Assembly: GCF_001551835.1 (NCBI RefSeq)
Contig: NZ_LODL01000005.1
Location: 99,244 to 163,243 of the forward strand
Source: Dechloromonas denitrificans
Lineage (GTDB): Bacteria; Pseudomonadota; Gammaproteobacteria; Burkholderiales; Rhodocyclaceae
Length of the DNA stretch: 64,000 nt
Reading direction: 5' to 3'
The position numbers and the translations under genes were made by a program. The notes under the pieces are model-generated. The model did not search any database and was not told where the DNA came from. It worked only from the letters and a program-made list of their open reading frames with translations. This document shows, piece by piece, positions 34,279 through 44,962 of the stretch (the stretch's first letter is position 1; the number at the start of each line of letters is the position of its first letter).

Positions 34279-35284
34279 ACGTACGCCTTTCCGTCAATCG
34301 CCCGCCAAGGGCGAGGGCGGCCCCGAAAATCGCCCGGAAAACGGCGTCGACCGCAGCCGGGGCGCCGTGCGCGGCAAAGCTCCGCAGCACGGCACCGACG
34401 AGGCGCCGGCCGGCGAGCCGGTCGCCAAGCCGAAGCGCCAGCGTCTGGGGCCGCAGTCCGGGCGGGCCAACCGCGGCACCGTTGGCCGCAACGGCAAAGC
34501 CTTGCTCGAATCCAAGCCGGAACGCTTGCAAAAGGTGCTGGCCCAGGCCGGCATCGGTTCGCGACGCGAAATGGAGGAGTGGATCGCCGCCGGCCGGATC
34601 AGCGTCAATGGCGTGACGGCGCAACTCGGGCAAAGCGTGATCCCGACCGACAAGGTCAAGATCGGCGGCCGCCTGGTCAATTTGCGCTTCACGACGACCA
34701 GGACACCGCGCGTCGTCATGTATCACAAGCCGGAAGGCGAAATCGTTTCGCGCGACGATCCGGATGGTCGGCCATCGGTCTTCAGCGCGCTGCCGCGCAT
34801 TCGTGGTGGGCGATGGATTGCCGTCGGGCGTCTCGACTTCAATACCTCGGGTCTGCTGCTGTTTACGACCTCGGGCGAACTGGCCAACAAGCTGATGCAT
34901 CCGAGTTCGGAGCTGGTCCGCGAGTACGCCGTCCGTGTTCTGGGGGTGTTGAGCGATGAGTCGAAGCGGTTGCTATTGAGCGGCGTTGAGCTGGAAGACG
35001 GTCCAGCCAGTTTTGCCTCTTTGGAAGACCGTGGCGGCGAGGGGGCCAATCACTGGTACCACGTGACGCTGTTTGAAGGTCGCAATCGCGAAGTGCGCCG
35101 GATGTTCGAGGCAGTCAATTGCACGGTCAGTCGCCTGATTCGCGTCCGTTACGGCCCGTTCGGCCTGCCGCCGCAACTGAAACGCGGTCGTGTACGCGAA
35201 CTGGAGGAGGCGGAAGTCAAGGTTTTTATGCGCGAACTTGAGAAATCGCTCAAACCGGCAGCCGAGCTTCCCGAGAACGCATAA
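34268..35284 (+). CDS. rluB: 23S rRNA pseudouridine synthase, RluB family
   Basis: 338 residues. A basic, disordered N-terminus (about 80 residues) precedes an S4 RNA-binding domain ([20 protein letters not shown]) and the RsuA/RluB catalytic domain with its aspartate in [17 protein letters not shown]. In E. coli RluB makes pseudouridine 2605 of 23S rRNA. The scpA-scpB-rluB order is conserved. RluB is preferred over RluE/RluF by length, the S4 domain and context. Confidence 0.88.
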   Translation: MKNKRTPFRQSPAKGEGGPENRPENGVDRSRGAVRGKAPQHGTDEAPAGEPVAKPKRQRLGPQSGRANRGTVGRNGKALLESKPERLQKVLAQAGIGSRREMEEWIAAGRISVNGVTAQLGQSVIPTDKVKIGGRLVNLRFTTTRTPRVVMYHKPEGEIVSRDDPDGRPSVFSALPRIRGGRWIAVGRLDFNTSGLLLFTTSGELANKLMHPSSELVREYAVRVLGVLSDESKRLLLSGVELEDGPASFASLEDRGGEGANHWYHVTLFEGRNREVRRMFEAVNCTVSRLIRVRYGPFGLPPQLKRGRVRELEEAEVKVFMRELEKSLKPAAELPENA

Positions 35285-35299
35285 AGTCGGCCGGGTTCA

Positions 35300-35328
35300 T
35301 TTACGGGGAGGAGTAAACTCGTTATAAT
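35300..35328 (+). promoter_or_regulatory. Promoter of the rimP-nusA-infB operon
   Basis: TTTACG (35300-35305), a 17-base spacer and a perfect TATAAT (35323-35328). The predicted start is near 35335, giving a leader of about 77 bases before rimP. Confidence 0.8.
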
Positions 35329-35380
35329 TCACGGGTTTGTTCCTCTCGTCGTTTCTGGCGAGGCATCTTCTTTCTTGAGG

Positions 35381-35403
35381 TGGGCGTTTCGCCCATTTTT
35401 TAT
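35381..35403 (+). terminator. Leader hairpin-terminator (attenuator-like) before rimP
   Basis: TGGGCG (35381-35386), TTT, CGCCCA (35390-35395), followed by a run of T to 35400. It lies inside the leader of the operon, upstream of rimP and after a good promoter, so it probably ends transcription early unless overcome. It resembles the premature terminators described in rimP leaders of other proteobacteria. Confidence 0.75.
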
Positions 35404-35411
35404 TTGTGGCT

Positions 35412-35852
35412 ATGGATTTAAACACGCTGCTTGAAACGACCGTAGTTGGTCTGGGTTATGAACTCGTCGATGTCGAGATGTCGCCGCGCGGTCGGACGAT
35501 CCGCGTCTTCATCGATCTCCCCGAAAAGGAGAGCGGGATTGATGTCGAGGATTGCGCCAAGGTTTCCAACCAGTTGTCGCGCGTCTTCGAAGTCGAGAAC
35601 ATCGATTTTGATCGGCTGGAGATTTCTTCGCCGGGCCTGGATCGCGTCGTCAAGAAGGCGGAAGATTTCGAGCGCTTCGCCGGGCAGGATATCCAGATCA
35701 AGTTGCGCATTCCGCATGGTGGCCGCCGCAATTTTCAGGGCGAGTTGCTTGGCTGCAAGGATGGCAAGGTCGGCCTGCGTCTGGAAAAAGATGAAGTGGA
35801 ACTCGAATTTAATAACATCGAAAAGGCACGTCTCGTGCCGCGATTCGACTGA
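35412..35852 (+). CDS. rimP: Ribosome maturation factor RimP
   Basis: 146 residues with the RimP pattern: LVDVEMSPRGRTIRVFIDLPEKESGIDVEDCAKVSNQLSRVF, and a C-terminal SH3-like domain with VELEFNNIEKARLVPRFD. It helps mature the 30S subunit. The start is the ATG at 35412; a GTG at 35406 is also possible. No Shine-Dalgarno sequence stands before either, as the leader hairpin and T run fill that space. The gene heads the rimP-nusA-infB-rbfA-truB-rpsO-pnp chain. Confidence 0.93.
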   Translation: MDLNTLLETTVVGLGYELVDVEMSPRGRTIRVFIDLPEKESGIDVEDCAKVSNQLSRVFEVENIDFDRLEISSPGLDRVVKKAEDFERFAGQDIQIKLRIPHGGRRNFQGELLGCKDGKVGLRLEKDEVELEFNNIEKARLVPRFD

Positions 35853-35873
35853 AGGACTAGGAGGTTTTAGCCC

Positions 35874-37346
35874 ATGAGCCGTGAAATGTTGCTGCTGGTC
35901 GATGCACTGGCCCGCGAAAAGAACGTCGGCAAGGAAATCGTCTTTGGCGCCCTCGAACTGGCGCTCGCTTCGGCGACCAAGAAGCGTATCCATGACGAGG
36001 CCGATGTTCGTGTCTCCATTGACCGCAATACCGGGAACTTCGAGTCCTTCCGTCGCTGGCAGGTCGTAGCCGACAACGAATACGTCAATGAGTACCTGCA
36101 GGTGCCGCTCTCCGATGCCCTGAAGGAGGATCCGGAAATCGAAGCCGGCGATACGCTTGAAGAAGCGTTGGAGCCAATCGATTTTGGTCGGATTGGTGCG
36201 CAGGCGGCCAAGCAGGTCATCCTGCAAAAAATCCGCGATGCCGAGCGCGAGCAGATTTTGGCCGATTTCCTGGATCGCAAGGAGCATGTCGTATCCGGCA
36301 CCATCAAGCGCATGGAGCGTGGCAACGCCATTGTCGAAGCCGGCAAGATCGAAGCCCTGCTGCCGCGCGATCAGATGATCCCCAAGGAAAATCTGCGCGT
36401 CGGTGACCGCATTCGTGCCTACCTGCTGCGTATCGACCGTAATGCCCGTGGTCCACAGATCATCTTGTCGCGGACGGCGCCGGAATTTGTCATCCGCCTG
36501 TTCGATATGGAAGTGCCGGAAATCGCCGATGGCCTGATGGAGTTGAAGGCCTGTGCCCGCGACCCCGGTATGCGGGCCAAGATTGCCGTCAAGTCGAACG
36601 ACCCACGCGTTGATCCGATCGGTACTTGTGTCGGTCTGCGTGGCTCCCGTGTCACTGCCGTGCGTAACGAAATCGGTGGCGAGAACATCGATATCGTGCT
36701 GTGGTCGGCTGACCCGGCCCAGTTCGTGATTGGTGCCCTGTCGCCGGCCGAAGTTTCCTCCATCGTCGTTGATGAGGAAAAGCATGTCATGGACGTTGTC
36801 GTCGATGAAGACAATCTGGCCATCGCCATTGGTCGGAGCGGTCAGAATGTCCGCCTGGCTTCAGAGCTGACCGGCTGGACCATCAACCTGATGACGCAGG
36901 ACGAGTCGGCCAAGCGTTCCGAGGCGGAATACGCGGTGACCCGCGTCACCTTCATGGAAAAGCTGGATATCGACGAAGAACTGGCCGATCTGCTGATCGA
37001 AGAGGGCTTCTCGACGCTGGAGGAAGTGGCCTATGTGCCGCTGGCCGAAATGCTCGAAATCGAGGGGCTGGATGAGGAAATCGTTAACGAGCTGCGTAAC
37101 CGTGCCCGTAACGTGCTGTTGACCGAGGCAATTGCCACGGAAGAGCAGCTGGAAAACGTGTCCGACGACCTGATGGGTCTGGAAGGCATGAACAAGGAGC
37201 TGGCCGCGAAATTGGCCAGTCACGACGTCAAGACGCGGGATGATCTCGCTGAACTGGCGGTAGATGAACTGACGGAAATGACCGGCATCGACGAAGAGCG
37301 TGCCAAGGAAATTATTCTGAAGGCACGTGCTCACTGGTTTGAGTGA
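35874..37346 (+). CDS. nusA: Transcription termination/antitermination factor NusA
   Basis: 490 residues with the NusA N-terminal domain ([26 protein letters not shown]), S1 domain (residues about 135-200), two KH domains ([26 protein letters not shown]) and two C-terminal acidic helix-hairpin-helix repeats (from about residue 360). It binds RNA polymerase and controls pausing and termination. AGGAGG lies nine bases before the ATG. Length and domains match the E. coli protein, including the acidic repeats lacking in shorter NusA proteins. Confidence 0.97.
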   Translation: MSREMLLLVDALAREKNVGKEIVFGALELALASATKKRIHDEADVRVSIDRNTGNFESFRRWQVVADNEYVNEYLQVPLSDALKEDPEIEAGDTLEEALEPIDFGRIGAQAAKQVILQKIRDAEREQILADFLDRKEHVVSGTIKRMERGNAIVEAGKIEALLPRDQMIPKENLRVGDRIRAYLLRIDRNARGPQIILSRTAPEFVIRLFDMEVPEIADGLMELKACARDPGMRAKIAVKSNDPRVDPIGTCVGLRGSRVTAVRNEIGGENIDIVLWSADPAQFVIGALSPAEVSSIVVDEEKHVMDVVVDEDNLAIAIGRSGQNVRLASELTGWTINLMTQDESAKRSEAEYAVTRVTFMEKLDIDEELADLLIEEGFSTLEEVAYVPLAEMLEIEGLDEEIVNELRNRARNVLLTEAIATEEQLENVSDDLMGLEGMNKELAAKLASHDVKTRDDLAELAVDELTEMTGIDEERAKEIILKARAHWFE

Positions 37347-37362
37347 GCGGGAGGTAGGAAGT

Positions 37363-40092
37363 ATGTCCGCAACAACTGTTTCGCAATTTGCTGTTGAACT
37401 CAAAATGCCGGTCGCGGCCCTGCTCGAGCAATTGGGCAAGGCCGGTGTCGGCAAGGCTGGTAGCAACGATTCCCTGACCGATCAGGACAAGGCACGTCTG
37501 CTCGATTACCTGCGCCGGGCGCATGGTGACGAGTCGCAGACCAAAATCACGCTGACCCGCAAGCAGACCTCGGAAATCAAGGCGACCGATGCGCATGGTC
37601 GGGCCCGTACCGTTCAGGTTGAAGTCCGCAAGAAACGCGTCCTCGTCAAGCGCGAACTGGGTGAGCACCCGGAAGCTGTGACCGATGCTGCTGATCTGTC
37701 GGCGCTGGCCGAACCAGTGGTCGAGCCGGTCGTCGAGATCGTGCCCGAGCCGGAAGTCATTCCCGAGCCGGAGCCGATCGTTGAGCCGGTTGTCGAGATC
37801 GTTCCCGAGCCGGTTGTCGAAGAAGTCATCGAGCCAGTTGTCGAAGCGCCGGCCGAGGCAGTCGTCGAAAAGCCTGCACCGGTCGTTCTTGATCGTGCCG
37901 CGATCATTGGCGAGAAGGAGCTCAAGGCACGCGAGCAGGAAGCGCGTCGCTACAGCCAGCTGCGTGAAATTCAGGAACGCGAACTGAAGCAGAAGCAGGC
38001 GCGTGAAGCCGAACTGGTGCGCATGCGCCAGCAGGCCGAAGCCGCTGCCATCGCCGCCAAGGAAGCCGAGCAGGCCAAGCAGCAGGCTGCTGCCCAAGCG
38101 AAGACTCAGGAAGTGCCGACCGAGAAAGGGACGCTGCACAAGAAACCGGATGCCCCGGGCAAGAAGGCCGGCAACGGCCGGGCCGATGACGGCAAGAAAA
38201 AGCCGGGCATCAAGACCCGTGGTTCCGATGTCGGTACCTCGTGGAAAGATGGTCGCCACGGTCACAAGAAGCACGCCAGCAAGGGCGGCGACGACGGTCA
38301 GGGCAGCTTCCAGGCGCCGACCGAGCCGGTCGTCCGGGAAGTGCATATCCCGGAAACGATTTCCGTCGCCGATCTGGCCCACAAGATGGCGGTCAAGGCC
38401 ACCGAAGTGATCAAGGCCATGATGAAGATGGGCTCCATGGTCACCATCAATCAGGTGTTGGACCAGGAAACCGCAATCATTGTCGTCGAGGAGATGGGTC
38501 ACAAGGGCGTTGCCGCCAAACTGGACGATCCGGACGCTTTCCTCGAGGTTACTCAAGGTGTTGAACACAAGGATGTGCCGCTTGAGCATCGTGCTCCGGT
38601 CGTCACTGTCATGGGTCACGTTGACCATGGCAAGACCTCGCTGCTCGACTACATCCGTCGCGCCAAGGTTGCCTCCGGCGAAGCCGGCGGCATTACCCAG
38701 CACATCGGTGCCTATCACGTCGAAACCGAGCGCGGTATGGTGACCTTCCTCGATACTCCGGGTCACGAAGCCTTCACGGCGATGCGAGCCCGCGGTGCCA
38801 AGGCCACTGACATCGTCATCCTGGTCGTTGCGGCCGATGACGGCGTGATGCCGCAGACCAAGGAAGCCATCCACCACGCCAAGGCGGCCGGTGTGCCGCT
38901 GGTCGTTGCGATCAACAAGATGGACAAGCCGGATGCCAACCCGGATCGCGTTAAGCAGGAACTGGTGACCGAGGGCGTCATTCCGGAAGAGTACGGCGGC
39001 GATTCGCCGTTCGTGCCGGTTTCCGCCAAGAAGGGTACTGGTATCGACGAACTGCTCGAGCAGGTGCTGCTGCAAGCCGAAATTCTCGAATTGACCGCGC
39101 AGAAGGATGCGCCGGCCAAGGGCCTGATCATCGAAGCCCGTCTCGACAAGGGGCGCGGTGCGGTGGCGACGATGCTGGTCACTTCCGGTACCTTGAAGCG
39201 CGGCGATGTCGTGCTGGCTGGTCAGGTCTTCGGTCGCGTGCGTGCCATGCTCGACGAGAACGGCAAGCCGATCAACGAAGCTGGCCCGTCCATCCCGGTC
39301 GAAATCCTCGGCCTGTCCGATGTGCCGGCCGCTGGTGAAGAAGCGATCGTGCTGGCTGACGAAAAGAAAGCGCGTGAAATCGCCTTGTTCCGCCAAGGCA
39401 AGTTCCGCGACGTCAAGCTGGCCAAGCAGCAGGCTGCCAAGCTCGAAAACATGTTCCAGCAGATGGAAGAGGGCGAGATCAAGACGCTGGCCCTGATCGT
39501 CAAGGCCGACGTGCAAGGTTCGCAGGAAGCGCTGGTGCAGACCCTGGCCAAGCTGGCCAACGAAGAAGTTCGAGTCAATGTCATTCACGGTGCCGTCGGT
39601 GCCATTACCGAATCCGACGTCAATCTGGCGCAGGCTTCCGGTGCGGTCATCATCGGCTTCAATACCCGTGCCGATGCCGGCGCCCGCAAGCTGGCCGAAA
39701 CCTTCGGGGTCGATATCCGTTACTACAACGTGATTTATGACGCCGTTGATGAAGTCAAGTCTGCGCTGTCCGGCATGCTGTCGCCTGAAAAGCGCGAGCA
39801 GATCACCGGTATGGTCGAGATTCGCCAGGTCTTCAACGTATCCAAGGTTGGCGCGATTGCGGGCTGTTATGTGCTGGAAGGTCTCGTCAAGCGCAATTCG
39901 CGTATCCGTCTGTTGCGCAACAATGTTGTCCAGTGGGATGGCGAGCTCGACTCGCTCAAGCGCTTCAAGGATGACGTCAAGGAAGTTCGTAGCAATTTCG
40001 AATGTGGTCTGTCGCTCAAGAACAACAACGACATTCAAGTTGGTGACCACCTCGAGGTCTACGAAATTCAGGAAGTGGCTCGCTCGCTGTAA
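37363..40092 (+). CDS. infB: Translation initiation factor IF-2
   Basis: 909 residues. The N-terminus has the IF2_N domain ([24 protein letters not shown]), then a low-complexity linker with [10 protein letters not shown] repeats and a charged helical stretch. The GTPase G domain starts near residue 410 with [20 protein letters not shown] and NKMDK, followed by the C-terminal beta-barrel and tRNA-binding domains. The ATG at 37363 has GGAGG upstream. It delivers initiator tRNA to the 30S subunit. It overlaps rbfA (TAATG). Confidence 0.97.
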   Translation: MSATTVSQFAVELKMPVAALLEQLGKAGVGKAGSNDSLTDQDKARLLDYLRRAHGDESQTKITLTRKQTSEIKATDAHGRARTVQVEVRKKRVLVKRELGEHPEAVTDAADLSALAEPVVEPVVEIVPEPEVIPEPEPIVEPVVEIVPEPVVEEVIEPVVEAPAEAVVEKPAPVVLDRAAIIGEKELKAREQEARRYSQLREIQERELKQKQAREAELVRMRQQAEAAAIAAKEAEQAKQQAAAQAKTQEVPTEKGTLHKKPDAPGKKAGNGRADDGKKKPGIKTRGSDVGTSWKDGRHGHKKHASKGGDDGQGSFQAPTEPVVREVHIPETISVADLAHKMAVKATEVIKAMMKMGSMVTINQVLDQETAIIVVEEMGHKGVAAKLDDPDAFLEVTQGVEHKDVPLEHRAPVVTVMGHVDHGKTSLLDYIRRAKVASGEAGGITQHIGAYHVETERGMVTFLDTPGHEAFTAMRARGAKATDIVILVVAADDGVMPQTKEAIHHAKAAGVPLVVAINKMDKPDANPDRVKQELVTEGVIPEEYGGDSPFVPVSAKKGTGIDELLEQVLLQAEILELTAQKDAPAKGLIIEARLDKGRGAVATMLVTSGTLKRGDVVLAGQVFGRVRAMLDENGKPINEAGPSIPVEILGLSDVPAAGEEAIVLADEKKAREIALFRQGKFRDVKLAKQQAAKLENMFQQMEEGEIKTLALIVKADVQGSQEALVQTLAKLANEEVRVNVIHGAVGAITESDVNLAQASGAVIIGFNTRADAGARKLAETFGVDIRYYNVIYDAVDEVKSALSGMLSPEKREQITGMVEIRQVFNVSKVGAIAGCYVLEGLVKRNSRIRLLRNNVVQWDGELDSLKRFKDDVKEVRSNFECGLSLKNNNDIQVGDHLEVYEIQEVARSL
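37717..37878 (+). repeat. Degenerate Pro/Glu/Val repeat inside infB
   Basis: Within the IF-2 linker, a short unit reading [10 protein letters not shown] recurs with variants ([23 protein letters not shown]). The DNA copies around 37717-37760 and 37786-37830 are near-identical, as in slippage-derived repeats. It encodes a flexible linker and is not a separate gene. Confidence 0.8.
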
Positions 40093-40463
40093 TGAAGAAA
40101 AAAGGTTTTCAGCGTAGTGATCGGGTCGCGGAGCAGGTGCGCCGCGACCTTGCCGATCTGATTCGTACGGAGTTGAAGGATCCGCGTGTTGGCATGATCA
40201 GCCTGACGGCTGTCGAGCTGACACCGGATTACGCCCACGCCAAGGTGTTTTACGCGACGCTCAATGCCGAGCATCTGGAGGAGATCGAGCGTGGCCTGAA
40301 GCGCGCTTCCGGTTTCCTGCGGCGTGAGTTGGGGCGGCGGATTCATATCCATACCTTGCCCGAGCTGCATTTCGTTTACGACAACTCCATCGAGCGCGGC
40401 GCCAGCTTGTCGCTGCTGATCGATCAGGCCAATGCGCTGAGCGATCAGACGCCGGAAGAGTAA
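40092..40463 (+). CDS. rbfA: Ribosome-binding factor A
   Basis: 123 residues starting at the ATG that overlaps the infB stop (TAATG). KH-fold sequence RSDRVAEQVRRDLADLIRTEL at the start and VGMISLTAVELTPDYAHAKVFYATLN and PELHFVYDNSIERGASLSLLI mark RbfA. It binds 16S rRNA during 30S maturation in the cold and late assembly. It is followed after eight bases by truB. Confidence 0.96.
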   Translation: MKKKGFQRSDRVAEQVRRDLADLIRTELKDPRVGMISLTAVELTPDYAHAKVFYATLNAEHLEEIERGLKRASGFLRRELGRRIHIHTLPELHFVYDNSIERGASLSLLIDQANALSDQTPEE

Positions 40464-40471
40464 TTCCCCGC

Positions 40472-41371
40472 ATGCAAGTCAAAAAGACCTGGAAACGGGT
40501 CGATGGCGTTCTTTTGCTCGACAAACCCATCGGCCTTTCTTCCAACGATGCGCTACAAAAGGCGCGTCGCCTGTTTTCGGCGGCCAAGGGCGGTCATACC
40601 GGAACCCTCGATCCGCTGGCAACCGGCTTGCTGCCCTTGTGCTTCGGTGAGGCGACCAAGTTCTCGGCCGACCTGCTCGATGCCGACAAGACTTACGAAG
40701 CGGTCCTCAAGCTCGGCGTAACCACCGATTCCGGCGATGCCGAAGGCGCCATCACAGCGACAGCTGCGGTCAACGTCTCGGCCGAGGCTGTTTTCAAGGC
40801 GCTGCCGCAGTTCACCGGCGACATCCAGCAGATCCCGCCGATGCATTCGGCGCTCAAGCGCGACGGCCGGCCGCTTTACGAACTGGCGCGGCAGGGAATC
40901 GAGGTCGAGCGCGAGCCGCGAGCGGTCACCATTCACGCCCTTGAAGTGCTTGCATTTGTCGGCGACAGCCTGACGCTGCGTGTGGCCTGCAGCAAGGGAA
41001 CCTATATTCGCGTGCTGGCGGCCGATCTCGGTGCCGTGCTCGGTTGCGGTGCGCATCTGGCTGCCTTGCGGCGGACGGTGGTCGGCGATCTGAGCCTGCA
41101 GGGCTCGGTGACGCTGGACGAACTGGCGGCGCTCGATGAGAGCGAGCGGCTGGCTTATCTGCAGCCGGTCGATGCCTTGCTGCATACACTGCCGGTACTG
41201 ACCGTCGAAGGCGAGGCAGCGATGCGTTTTCGCCATGGCAACCCGATCGATCTGCCGCCCGGCCTGGACGGGAAGATCCGGGTTTATGAAGGCAGCCGCC
41301 TGATCGGCATCGGCGAACCGGGGCAGAGCGGACGTCTGTGGCCGAAACGCCTGGTTCAATTGGCCGATTAA
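40472..41371 (+). CDS. truB: tRNA pseudouridine(55) synthase TruB
   Basis: 299 residues. The catalytic aspartate lies in GGHTGTLDPLATGLLPLCFGEATKF near residue 48, and the second domain holds the PUA-like C-terminus. GVLLLDKPIGLSSNDAL at the start is a family mark. It makes pseudouridine 55 in the T loop of nearly all tRNAs. It is part of the rimP-pnp chain, and an intrinsic terminator follows it before rpsO. Confidence 0.96.
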   Translation: MQVKKTWKRVDGVLLLDKPIGLSSNDALQKARRLFSAAKGGHTGTLDPLATGLLPLCFGEATKFSADLLDADKTYEAVLKLGVTTDSGDAEGAITATAAVNVSAEAVFKALPQFTGDIQQIPPMHSALKRDGRPLYELARQGIEVEREPRAVTIHALEVLAFVGDSLTLRVACSKGTYIRVLAADLGAVLGCGAHLAALRRTVVGDLSLQGSVTLDELAALDESERLAYLQPVDALLHTLPVLTVEGEAAMRFRHGNPIDLPPGLDGKIRVYEGSRLIGIGEPGQSGRLWPKRLVQLAD

Positions 41372-41387
41372 CTGATATACTCCACGG

Positions 41388-41414
41388 CTTCCTGTCGCCA
41401 ACAGGAGGTTTTTT
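41388..41414 (+). terminator. Intrinsic terminator between truB and rpsO
   Basis: CTTCCTGT (41388-41395) pairs with ACAGGAGG (41401-41408, one U-G pair) around a five-base loop and is followed by six T. A TATACT hexamer at 41376-41381 just before it may be an rpsO promoter, in which case the hairpin would lie in the rpsO leader. Confidence 0.7.
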
Positions 41415-41473
41415 AAACTGGCGCTGGCTCTATCAAACCGGGGCGGCGTCGTAACCATGAAAGAGAGTTTGAA

Positions 41474-41743
41474 ATGGCATTCACCACTGAAGTCAAAGCC
41501 GGCATCGTTGCCGAATTCCAGCGCGCCCAAGGCGACACCGGTTCGCCGGAAGTGCAGATCGCTCTGCTGACCGCCCGCATTAACGATCTGACGCCGCACT
41601 TCAAGGAACACACCAAGGATCACCACTCGCGTCGTGGTCTGCTGCGCCTGGTTTCCCAGCGTCGCAAGCTGTTGGATTACCTGAAGGGCAAGAACGTCGA
41701 TTCTTACCGTGCCCTGATTACCCGCCTCGGTCTGCGCAAGTAA
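41474..41743 (+). CDS. rpsO: Ribosomal protein S15
   Basis: 89 residues, standard length, with the S15 motifs [17 protein letters not shown] and [22 protein letters not shown]. It binds 16S rRNA and in many bacteria represses its own translation through the leader. AAAGAGAG lies before the ATG. It is followed by a strong terminator and then pnp, the usual neighbour. Confidence 0.98.
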   Translation: MAFTTEVKAGIVAEFQRAQGDTGSPEVQIALLTARINDLTPHFKEHTKDHHSRRGLLRLVSQRRKLLDYLKGKNVDSYRALITRLGLRK

Positions 41744-41764
41744 GGCAGAACGAAGCCACGCAAG

Positions 41765-41804
41765 AGCGGCCCGGAAGTTTCCCGGCCGCTTTTTTTGTTT
41801 TTTG
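41765..41804 (+). terminator. Intrinsic terminator after rpsO
   Basis: AGCGGCC (41765-41771) pairs with GGCCGCT (41784-41790), followed by a seven-base T run and a second T run. Strong rho-independent form. Confidence 0.9.
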
Positions 41805-41876
41805 TCGTAGTGTTTTGTTGTTGATTGTAAGTTGTTGATAAATCGTTGTTTATTGTGATGAGAGTGAAAGGAAATT

Positions 41877-44027
41877 ATGTTTAATGTCGTGAAAAAAACC
41901 TTCGCCTATGGCGACCATCAGGTCACCATTGAAACCGGCGAAATCGCCCGCCAGGCTGGCGGTGCCGTTCTCGTTTCCATGGAAGAAACCGTCGTTCTGG
42001 TTACCGTCGTCGCTGCCAAGAGCGCCAAGCCGGGTCAGGATTTCTTCCCGCTGACCGTTGATTACCAGGAAAAAGTTTACGCTGCCGGCCGTATCCCCGG
42101 TGGCTTCTTCAAGCGCGAAGGCCGTCCTTCCGAAAAGGAAACGCTGACCTGCCGCCTGATCGACCGCCCGATCCGCCCGCTGTTCCCGGAAGGCTTCTAC
42201 AACGAAGTCCAGGTCATCGCCACGGTGATGTCGCTGAATCCGGAAGTTGATTCCGATATCCCGGCCCTGCTCGGTGCCTCTGCCGCCCTGGCCATCTCCG
42301 GCGTGCCGTTCAACGGCCCGATCGGTGCGGCCCGCGTTGGCTATATCGACGGCCAGTACGTGCTGTGCCCGACCCTCAGCCAACTGAAGACCAGCCAGCT
42401 CGACCTGGTGGTCGCCGGTACCGAAGCCGCCGTGTTGATGGTTGAATCCGAGGCCGACCAGTTGTCCGAAGAAGTCATGCTCGGCGCTGTCGTTTTCGGT
42501 CACACCGAAATGCAGAAGGCGATCAACGCCATCAACGAACTGGTTGAAGAAGCTGGCAAACCGGAATGGGAATGGCAAGCCCCGGCCAAGGACGAAGCGC
42601 TGGTCGCCCGTCTGGGTGAGCTGGTCGCCGCCAAGCTGGAAGAAGCCTACAACATCACCGTCAAGCAGACGCGCAGCCAGGCCGTCAAGGTCATCCGTGC
42701 TGAAGCCGTTGCCGCCCTGTGCACCGGTGAAGAAGGTGCACCGGACGAAAACACCGTCGGCAACCTGTTCTTCGAAATCGAAGCCGGCATCGTCCGTGGT
42801 CGCATCTTGTCGGGTGCCCCGCGTATCGACGGTCGCGATACCCGCACCGTGCGTCCGATCGTCATGCGTTCCGGCGTCCTGCCGCGCACCCACGGTTCGG
42901 CTCTGTTCACCCGTGGCGAAACCCAGGCCCTGGCTGTCGCCACCCTTGGTACCAACCGCGACGAGCAGATCATCGACGCACTGGCTGGTGAGTACCGCGA
43001 CCGCTTCATGCTGCACTACAACATGCCCCCGTACGCCACGGGCGAATGTGGCCGCGTCGGTACGCCGAAGCGTCGCGAAATCGGTCACGGTCGTCTGGCC
43101 AAGCGCGCGCTGCTCGCCGTGCTGCCGAAGCCGGAAGATTTCTCGTACTCGATGCGTGTCGTTTCCGAAATCACCGAGTCCAACGGTTCTTCGTCGATGG
43201 CTTCCGTCTGTAGCGGCTGTCTGGCGCTGATGGATGCCGGCGTGCCCCTCAAGTCGCACGTTGCCGGTATCGCCATGGGCTTGATCAAGGACGGCAACCG
43301 TTTCGCCGTGCTGACCGACATCCTGGGTGACGAAGATCACCTCGGCGACATGGACTTCAAGGTGGCCGGCACGACCGGTGGTATCACCGCCCTGCAGATG
43401 GACATCAAGATCCAGGGCATCACCAAGGAAATCATGCAGGTGGCACTGGCTCAAGCCCAGGAAGCCCGTCTGCACATCCTCGGCCTGATGCAGGAATCGG
43501 CCGCCGGTCCGCGTGAAGAGATGTCGGCTTACGCGCCGCGTCTGTACACCTTCAAGATCAACCCGGAAAAGATCCGTGACGTCATCGGTAAGGGTGGTGC
43601 GGTTATCCGTGCCCTGACCGAAGAAACCGGCACGACGATCGATATCCAGGACGACGGTACGATCACCATCGCTTCGAGCAGTGCCGAAGCCGCTGCTGCG
43701 GCCCGCGCCCGGATCGATGCGATTACGGCGGAAGTCGAGATCGGCAAGATCTACGAAGGTACCGTGCTGAAGATCCTCGACTTCGGTGCGATCGTTTCCG
43801 TGCTGCCGGGCAAGGATGGTCTGCTGCACATCTCCCAGATCGCCCAGGAACGCGTCAACAAGGTCGAAGACTACGTCAAGGAAGGCCAGATCGTTCGCGT
43901 CAAGGTTCTCGAGACCGACGACCGCGGCCGCGTCAAGCTGTCGATGAAGGCTGTTGCCGCCGAAGAAGGCGCTGCTGCCCAGCCGGCTGCTGCACCGCAA
44001 GCTGAAGTTCAGCAACCGCAGATGTAA
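41877..44027 (+). CDS. pnp: Polyribonucleotide nucleotidyltransferase (PNPase)
   Basis: 716 residues, close to the E. coli 711. Two RNase PH domains ([26 protein letters not shown] and [20 protein letters not shown]), then a KH domain ([21 protein letters not shown]) and an S1 domain at the C-terminus. It degrades RNA from the 3' end with phosphate. AAAGGA precedes the ATG in a low-GC leader. It often binds its own leader; no specific site can be named here. Confidence 0.97.
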   Translation: MFNVVKKTFAYGDHQVTIETGEIARQAGGAVLVSMEETVVLVTVVAAKSAKPGQDFFPLTVDYQEKVYAAGRIPGGFFKREGRPSEKETLTCRLIDRPIRPLFPEGFYNEVQVIATVMSLNPEVDSDIPALLGASAALAISGVPFNGPIGAARVGYIDGQYVLCPTLSQLKTSQLDLVVAGTEAAVLMVESEADQLSEEVMLGAVVFGHTEMQKAINAINELVEEAGKPEWEWQAPAKDEALVARLGELVAAKLEEAYNITVKQTRSQAVKVIRAEAVAALCTGEEGAPDENTVGNLFFEIEAGIVRGRILSGAPRIDGRDTRTVRPIVMRSGVLPRTHGSALFTRGETQALAVATLGTNRDEQIIDALAGEYRDRFMLHYNMPPYATGECGRVGTPKRREIGHGRLAKRALLAVLPKPEDFSYSMRVVSEITESNGSSSMASVCSGCLALMDAGVPLKSHVAGIAMGLIKDGNRFAVLTDILGDEDHLGDMDFKVAGTTGGITALQMDIKIQGITKEIMQVALAQAQEARLHILGLMQESAAGPREEMSAYAPRLYTFKINPEKIRDVIGKGGAVIRALTEETGTTIDIQDDGTITIASSSAEAAAAARARIDAITAEVEIGKIYEGTVLKILDFGAIVSVLPGKDGLLHISQIAQERVNKVEDYVKEGQIVRVKVLETDDRGRVKLSMKAVAAEEGAAAQPAAAPQAEVQQPQM

Positions 44028-44038
44028 TTGCCTGTTTG

Positions 44039-44065
44039 CCGGCCCCTGCTGCGGTGGGGGCCGGC
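44039..44065 (+). other. GC-rich hairpin after pnp
   Basis: GCCGGCCCC (44039-44047) pairs with GGGGCCGGC (44057-44065). It lacks a T run, and the better terminator follows at 44078. Confidence 0.55.
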
Positions 44066-44077
44066 ATTAGCGGCAAA

Positions 44078-44112
44078 ACAAAAGGGCACCGGAAGGTGCC
44101 CTTTGCTTTTTG
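44078..44112. terminator. Bidirectional terminator between pnp and dksA
   Basis: AAAGGGCACC (44081-44090), GGAA, GGTGCCCTTT (44095-44104), with T-rich flanks on both strands (GCTTTTT on the forward strand, TGTTTTG on the reverse strand). It serves the two converging genes. Confidence 0.9.
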
Positions 44113-44153
44113 CGGTTTTCCCCGAGGTCGACCGCAGCACTGCCGGTGGCGGA

Positions 44154-44579
44154 TTACTTCGCCATCTGTCTTTCCTTCATTTCGTCGAGCGTCTTGCAGT
44201 CGATGCACAGGGTGGCGGTCGGGCGCGCTTCCAGGCGCTTGATGCCGATCTCGACGCCGCACTTGTTGCAGAAGCCGTAGTCGCCGCTTTCGATGGTGAC
44301 CAGGGTTTCGTCGATCTTCTTGATCAGCTTGCGTTCGCGGTCGCGATTGCGCAGTTCGATGGCGATGTCGGTTTCCTGGCTGGCCCGGTCATTCGGGTCG
44401 GCAAACACTGTCGCTTCGTCCTGCATCGTATGCACGGTGCGGTCGATGTCTTCGCTCAATTCTTTTTTGAGGGTCTCGAGAATCTTGCGGAAGTGCGCCA
44501 GTTGCTTGGTGCTCATATAGTCTTCGCCCGCTTTGGGTTCGTACGGTGCGAAATGTTTGTGAAGCAGTTCTTCTGCCAT
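44154..44579 (-). CDS. dksA: RNA polymerase-binding transcription factor DksA
   Basis: 141 residues. Coiled coil in the middle (KILETLKKELSEDIDRTVHTM and following) and a C-terminal four-cysteine zinc site (CNKCGVEIGIKRLEARP and LCIDCKTLDEMKER). It enters the RNA polymerase secondary channel and mediates the (p)ppGpp response. The ATG at 44579 is preferred; 30 residues upstream in the same frame are not DksA-like. Confidence 0.95.
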   Translation of the reverse strand: MAEELLHKHFAPYEPKAGEDYMSTKQLAHFRKILETLKKELSEDIDRTVHTMQDEATVFADPNDRASQETDIAIELRNRDRERKLIKKIDETLVTIESGDYGFCNKCGVEIGIKRLEARPTATLCIDCKTLDEMKERQMAK

Positions 44580-44717
44580 TTGTTGTGCGTCCCAGAGACC
44601 AAAAAAGCGATTAAATATCAGAAAGGCGGCGTTCCTGCAAGGAATCTTTCTTTGCAGAATATAGGCCATTGATCTGGTGCGGATTTCCGCGAGGTGTTAG
44701 AATGCCGGCTCTCGTGT

Positions 44718-44794
44718 CGGGGCGTAGCGCAGTCTGGTAGCGCATCTGCTTTGGGAGCAGAGGGTCGTGAGTTCGAATCCCACCGCCCCGACCA
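44718..44794 (+). tRNA. tRNA-Pro (anticodon TGG)
   Basis: A complete 77-base cloverleaf. The acceptor stem CGGGGCG (44718-44724) pairs with CGCCCCG (44784-44790), then discriminator A and an encoded CCA. The D stem region GCGCAGTCTGGTAGCGC, the anticodon arm TCTGCTTTGGGAGCAGA with TGG, and the T arm with GTTCGAATC are all present. A terminator follows. Confidence 0.97.
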
Positions 44795-44799
44795 ACATT

Positions 44800-44827
44800 A
44801 AACGGCCTTTCGGCCGTTTTTTGTTTT
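44800..44827 (+). terminator. Intrinsic terminator after tRNA-Pro
   Basis: ACGGCC (44802-44807) pairs with GGCCGT (44812-44817) around a four-base loop, followed by a T-rich tail. Confidence 0.9.
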
Positions 44828-44962
44828 CTGCCGTAGTCTGTTCCCGGATGTCGACAGGAACAGCGGCCCAGGCCCCGTCCCGTATCGTTTCCGGTCGAAC
44901 ATTCTGCTGTCTTTCCGGCTGCTTGGCCGAGGGCTGCCCCATACTGCGTTTCGCTCATCGGC

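Noticed and set aside
37312..40050. 912-codon open frame antisense to infB
   Set aside because: Shadow of infB; composition is that of an antisense translation and there is no start signal.
41850..44015. 721-codon open frame antisense to pnp
   Set aside because: Shadow of the PNPase gene.
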